DNA of 64,000 nt from Ilumatobacter coccineus YM16-304 (GTDB lineage: Bacteria; Actinomycetota; Acidimicrobiia; Acidimicrobiales; Ilumatobacteraceae): the NCBI RefSeq assembly GCF_000348785.1, contig NC_020520.1, forward strand, positions 1,922,001 through 1,986,000, written 5' to 3'. The position numbers and the translations under genes are program-made. Below, piece by piece: positions 60,588-64,000 of this stretch (positions within the stretch are counted from its first letter, which is position 1; every line of letters begins with the position of its first letter). Under the pieces are notes generated by a model. It was not told the DNA's origin and did no database searches. It saw nothing but the letters and a program-made list of their open reading frames with translations.

Positions 60588-63500
60588 CTATGCCGACTCG
60601 ACCGACTCGGGCGCGAGCGAGTCGAGCAGTTGATCGAGCGGCTCGGGCTTGTGGAGCAGATAGCCCTGTCCGTAGTCGATGCCCAGCTCGCGCACCCGGT
60701 TGAGCACATCGGGGCGGTCGACGAACTCTGCCACCGTCTTCATGTCGACCAGTCGAGCCACGTCGACGAAGCAGCGCACGGCGGCGTCGTCGAGCGGGTC
60801 GTCGAGCAGGTCCTTGATGAACTGGCCGTCGATCTTCAAGATGTCGACGTCGAGGCTCTTGAGGTAGCCGAACGACGATGCTCCGGCACCGAAGTCGTCG
60901 AGCGCGATCTTGACCCCCAAGCCGCCGATCTGCTCGATGAAGTTGGAGGCGTCGGCGAGGTTGGTGATGGCCGCCGTCTCGGTGATCTCGAGGCACAACC
61001 GATGGCACACCTCGGGCGGCAGCGCGTCGAGCAGTTCGACCGCGTGGCGATGGAACGCTCGGTCGCCGATCGACTGCCCCGAGAGGTTGATGCACAGCAT
61101 CTCGACGGCGGCGAGGTCGGGCAACTCGACGAGCCAGTCGGTGGCGTGGCGCAGTACCCACCGGTCGACACGAGTCGCGAGGTGATAGCGCTCGGCGGCG
61201 GGGAGGAACGCTCCGGGCTGCACCAGCGATCCGTCTTTACGGCACATGCGCAGCAGCACCTCGGCGTGGAGACCGGTGGCGGGCTCATTGAGTGATTCGA
61301 TCTTCTGCCCGTAGAGCACGAAGCGGTCGTCGTCGAGCGCCCGCTCGATGCGGGTCGTCCACTGCATCTCGCCCTGTCGTTCGCGGATGGCGGCATCGGT
61401 GTCGTACCACGTGTGGACGCGGTTGCGTCCGGCCTCCTTGGCCGCGTAGCAGGCGGTGTCGGCTGCCTGCATGACCTCGGCCGCGGTCGACCACTGCTCG
61501 TCGACCGGTACCAGACCGATGCTCGCGCCGACCCGGAAGCGGTGTTCCTCGTGCTGGAACCGGTGCTCGCTCATGCGCTCGCAGATGACCTCGGCGATGC
61601 GCTGGGCCTGAGTGATGGTGCAGTGGTCGAGCAGTACGCCGAACTCGTCGCCGCCGAGACGGGCGACCGTGTCGTGCGATCGAACCGCCTCGCTGAGCAG
61701 CGCGCTGACCTGCTGGAGCAGTTGGTCGCCCACCGAGTGCCCGCAGGCGTCGTTGACGAGCTTGAACTGGTCGAGATCGATGAACATCATCGCGTGTTGC
61801 GAGTGGTCGTCGTGCGAGCGCTGCAACAGCCGCCGCAGTCGGTTCTCGAACTCGCTGCGGTTGATCAGGTCGGTCAGTTCGTCGTGCGATGCCCGGTACG
61901 TCATCTCGCCGCTGAGCAAGCGCTGCTCGGTGACGTCGTGGAACACGAGCACCACGCCCAGCACCTGGCCGTACTCGTCGCGGATCGGTGCCGCCGAGTC
62001 CTCGATCCCGTACTCCTCCCCGGTCCGTGACAGGAGGAGGGTGCGGTTGACGAGGCCCACGATCCGCTGTTCCTGGAGGCAGGTCGCCATGGGGTTCTCT
62101 GTCGGCTGCCGGGTCTCCTCGTCGACGATGTGGAACACCTGTCGCAACGGCTTGCCGCGAGCCTCTTCTGCCGACCAACCGGTGAGCCGTTCGGCCACCG
62201 GGTTCATCCACTCGACGTCGCCGGACGGGTCGGCCGTGATCACCGCGTCGCCGATCGACATGAGCGTGACGCGCAACGACTCGTGGCTCTCGGCGAGCGC
62301 CATCTCGGCGGCTTTGCGTTCGGAGATGTCCTGGTACGCGCACTCGAGCCGAACGATCTGGCCGTCTCGGTCGCGCTCGGCGAGCCCGAACACGCGCACG
62401 CACAACCGGCGCTGCGTCGCGCTGACGAGTTGGAGTTCGTCGTCGAACGGTGTCCCGTCGTCGATGCAGCGGCGCATGTGTGCTCGCATGGTGTCGCGGT
62501 CTTCGGGCACGAAGAAGTCCAGCACCTCCTCTTGCGTCGGAGACGTGCCAGGGGGAACCTCGTGCAGGGCGCAGGTGTCGTCGGGCCAGGTGACGACGCC
62601 GGTGCGCACGTCGATACTCCACTCGCTCATCTGCGCAGCACGGTTGGCGATGCGCAGCAGCGCCTCGCTCCGCCGAAGCTCGCTTTCGGCCCGGCGCTGC
62701 TCGATCATCGACCAGCATCGTTCGACGAACTCCTGGGTGATCTCGACCTCGTCGGGGGTCCACTGCCGCGGTTCGATCTGGTGCACCGCCATCATGGCGC
62801 GCAGCACACCGTCGCGGACGAGGGAGCAACACACGATCGACTTGATGCCGATCGCGTTGAACATGTCGGCGCCCTCGCCGGGTTCGAGTTCGGCATCGAC
62901 GTCACCCACCACGTACGTCCGGCCCTGCGAGAGTTCGCCCACCGCCTGCGATCCGAACAGTGACAGCTGGTAGCGCCCAGCGGTGCTCGGGCAGTCGTCG
63001 GTGTAGTCGTGCGGGATGGTGAACCACTCACCGTCGTGGTCGACGTGAGCGAACGCACAGCGCGACGCTCCGAGATGCTGGCCGAGCACCTCGAGTGCCG
63101 CAGGCAGGATCTCATCGGGGTCCCGTACGTCACGGGTTCGTTCGACCAGTTCGTGCAGGACCCGTGAGCGGCTCTCACTCTCGCGCAGTCGCCGTTCGGT
63201 CTCGAGTTGAGTGGTGATGTCGCGGACGATGCCGATCGCACCGACGGCTTCCGCGTCGCCGCCCCGCTGCACGACCACGTCGACGACGACGTCGACAGGC
63301 GTGCCGGATCGGGCGAGCATCTGCGCCCGGCGTTCGTGATCGGAGCCGCCCACCTCCCGTCGCGGCTGCACGAGGTCGGGGTGCTGTGCTGCCGATGCGG
63401 CCGTGAAGAAGCGGTCGAGTTGCTGTCCGACCACTTCGTGTCGCGAGAACCCGAGCACGGTGAGCCACTCGTCGGTCACCTCCAGGATCACGCCGCGGGC

Positions 63501-63641
63501 ATCGGTGATGTGGACCATCCCCGACCACGTCGAGACGAAACGACGAAGTGCTTCGGGTGCGAGGTCGGCGACGACGGGTTCTGTCTCAGGCGAGTGGGTG
63601 GGGGGATGGGCATCGGGCCCGGTGGATGAGTTGTCTGCCAT
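60588..63641 (-). CDS. Multi-sensor GGDEF-EAL protein (PAS-GAF-PAS-PAS-GGDEF-EAL)
   Basis: 1017 residues from the ATG at 63641. An earlier ATG at 63698 has poor third-position GC and is disfavoured. PAS (about 30-155), GAF (about 165-325), PAS with PAC (about 330-455), PAS (about 460-590), GGDEF (about 595-750) with an intact RLGGDEF, EAL (about 760-1005). The EAL signature reads EVLLRM, but other catalytic residues remain (EITET, DDFGAG, KIDGQF). No membrane segment. It may both make and degrade c-di-GMP. Confidence 0.9.
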   Translation of the reverse strand: MADNSSTGPDAHPPTHSPETEPVVADLAPEALRRFVSTWSGMVHITDARGVILEVTDEWLTVLGFSRHEVVGQQLDRFFTAASAAQHPDLVQPRREVGGSDHERRAQMLARSGTPVDVVVDVVVQRGGDAEAVGAIGIVRDITTQLETERRLRESESRSRVLHELVERTRDVRDPDEILPAALEVLGQHLGASRCAFAHVDHDGEWFTIPHDYTDDCPSTAGRYQLSLFGSQAVGELSQGRTYVVGDVDAELEPGEGADMFNAIGIKSIVCCSLVRDGVLRAMMAVHQIEPRQWTPDEVEITQEFVERCWSMIEQRRAESELRRSEALLRIANRAAQMSEWSIDVRTGVVTWPDDTCALHEVPPGTSPTQEEVLDFFVPEDRDTMRAHMRRCIDDGTPFDDELQLVSATQRRLCVRVFGLAERDRDGQIVRLECAYQDISERKAAEMALAESHESLRVTLMSIGDAVITADPSGDVEWMNPVAERLTGWSAEEARGKPLRQVFHIVDEETRQPTENPMATCLQEQRIVGLVNRTLLLSRTGEEYGIEDSAAPIRDEYGQVLGVVLVFHDVTEQRLLSGEMTYRASHDELTDLINRSEFENRLRRLLQRSHDDHSQHAMMFIDLDQFKLVNDACGHSVGDQLLQQVSALLSEAVRSHDTVARLGGDEFGVLLDHCTITQAQRIAEVICERMSEHRFQHEEHRFRVGASIGLVPVDEQWSTAAEVMQAADTACYAAKEAGRNRVHTWYDTDAAIRERQGEMQWTTRIERALDDDRFVLYGQKIESLNEPATGLHAEVLLRMCRKDGSLVQPGAFLPAAERYHLATRVDRWVLRHATDWLVELPDLAAVEMLCINLSGQSIGDRAFHRHAVELLDALPPEVCHRLCLEITETAAITNLADASNFIEQIGGLGVKIALDDFGAGASSFGYLKSLDVDILKIDGQFIKDLLDDPLDDAAVRCFVDVARLVDMKTVAEFVDRPDVLNRVRELGIDYGQGYLLHKPEPLDQLLDSLAPESVESA

Positions 63642-63831
63642 GAGGTTCCGCGCTGTTTCGAACGGGCGTACCCACCTCGGTTTCCGCACAAACAACATGC
63701 GGAGCCGTACGGATCATTCGCCCTCTGTGAGACAATACTCACTCAGCGCAGCGACGTTCGCGGACGGCACCGTTCGCCCGAGGTGGAGGCCAGCCAGTAC
63801 CGTCGTTCGCGAGCGTGCGACTGGGGGAGCA

Positions 63832-64000
63832 CTGACGAACGAGATCACGACGCCGACGTCCACCGGATCGATCCGGTCGGCGGTCGCGCACGACCTCCGA
63901 GGATCCAGCTGGACGCGACGGGCGCTGCTCGTGGCGACGTTCGCGTGGATCGCGTACGAATGGGGTGCCGGCAACGAAGCGGTGACCCCGTGGTTGATCG
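63832..64000 (+). CDS. N-terminal part of a membrane protein (cut by window end)
   Basis: The plus frame from 63832 is open to the end with very GC-rich third positions: TNEITTPTSTGSIRSAVAHD, then a basic patch and a hydrophobic segment RALLVATFAWIAYEW. The apparent start is CTG at 63832, right after GGGGGAG; an upstream GTG at 63727 is in frame but its codon use is poor. Function cannot be told from 56 residues. Confidence 0.4.
   Translation, partial: MTNEITTPTSTGSIRSAVAHDLRGSSWTRRALLVATFAWIAYEWGAGNEAVTPWLI

Overview
This is about 64 kb of high-GC DNA with strongly GC-rich third codon positions, from an actinobacterium. Several traits suggest the class Acidimicrobiia and an Ilumatobacter-like organism: secreted proteins ending in 'R-L-L-D-T-R' domains, a ClgR-type regulator beside two clpP genes, polyphosphate glucokinase, and many CoA-thioester enzymes. 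The lineage is inferred from gene content, not from a marker gene.

Layout. 0-5 kb: lipoate ligase-like fragment, M20 peptidase, clgR convergent with a clpP pair, MFS transporter. 4.8-6.5 kb: aldo/keto reductase and a divergent MerR regulator with a shared operator. 6.5-12.2 kb: a stress/low-oxygen-type cluster (CoA-transferase, two flavin-fold PNPOx-like proteins, DoxX, two tandem universal stress proteins, a cyclic-nucleotide-binding protein) with at least four DosR/DevR-like boxes. 12.3-22.2 kb: envelope genes (lipoprotein, DUF421 protein, two-gene ABC exporter, SulP transporter) and a c-di-GMP enzyme; two arrays of five exact-period 36-bp units flank the ABC exporter. 22.2-34.1 kb: a G19 run upstream of a 1116-residue repeat surface protein, a cytochrome P450 bracketed by two copies of a 33-nt palindrome, tRNA-Gly, a DUF2786/metallohydrolase pair, a two-component system, and a large lipoprotein followed by a receiver-only protein.

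34.2-47.2 kb is a genomic island in the 3' end of tRNA-Pro(UGG). The last ~45 bp of the tRNA recur at 34805 and 47153, each followed by a similar hairpin. A 29-codon integrase start with an intact ribosome binding site lies just inside the second copy. The cargo is a LysR regulator, an IS481-like remnant, a five-gene peptide-type ABC importer, a type III CoA-transferase, an enoyl-CoA hydratase, a frameshifted second CoA-transferase remnant, a P450, a 3Fe-4S ferredoxin and a zinc alcohol dehydrogenase. Tight ATGA overlaps suggest one uptake-and-degradation pathway; its substrate is not visible.

47.2-51.1 kb is a small MarR-centred regulon: SDR/SnoaL, marR, and an acetoacetate-decarboxylase-like/pirin pair, with three TTGA-N4-TCAA operators. 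51.2-64 kb is ordinary chromosome: ASCH protein, K+ channel with RCK domains, ppgK, SGNH hydrolase, MFS exporter, NAD(P)-binding protein, enoyl-CoA hydratase, Bcp, a lipoprotein, YceI, a second large PAS/GAF/GGDEF/EAL protein, and the start of a membrane protein cut by the window end.
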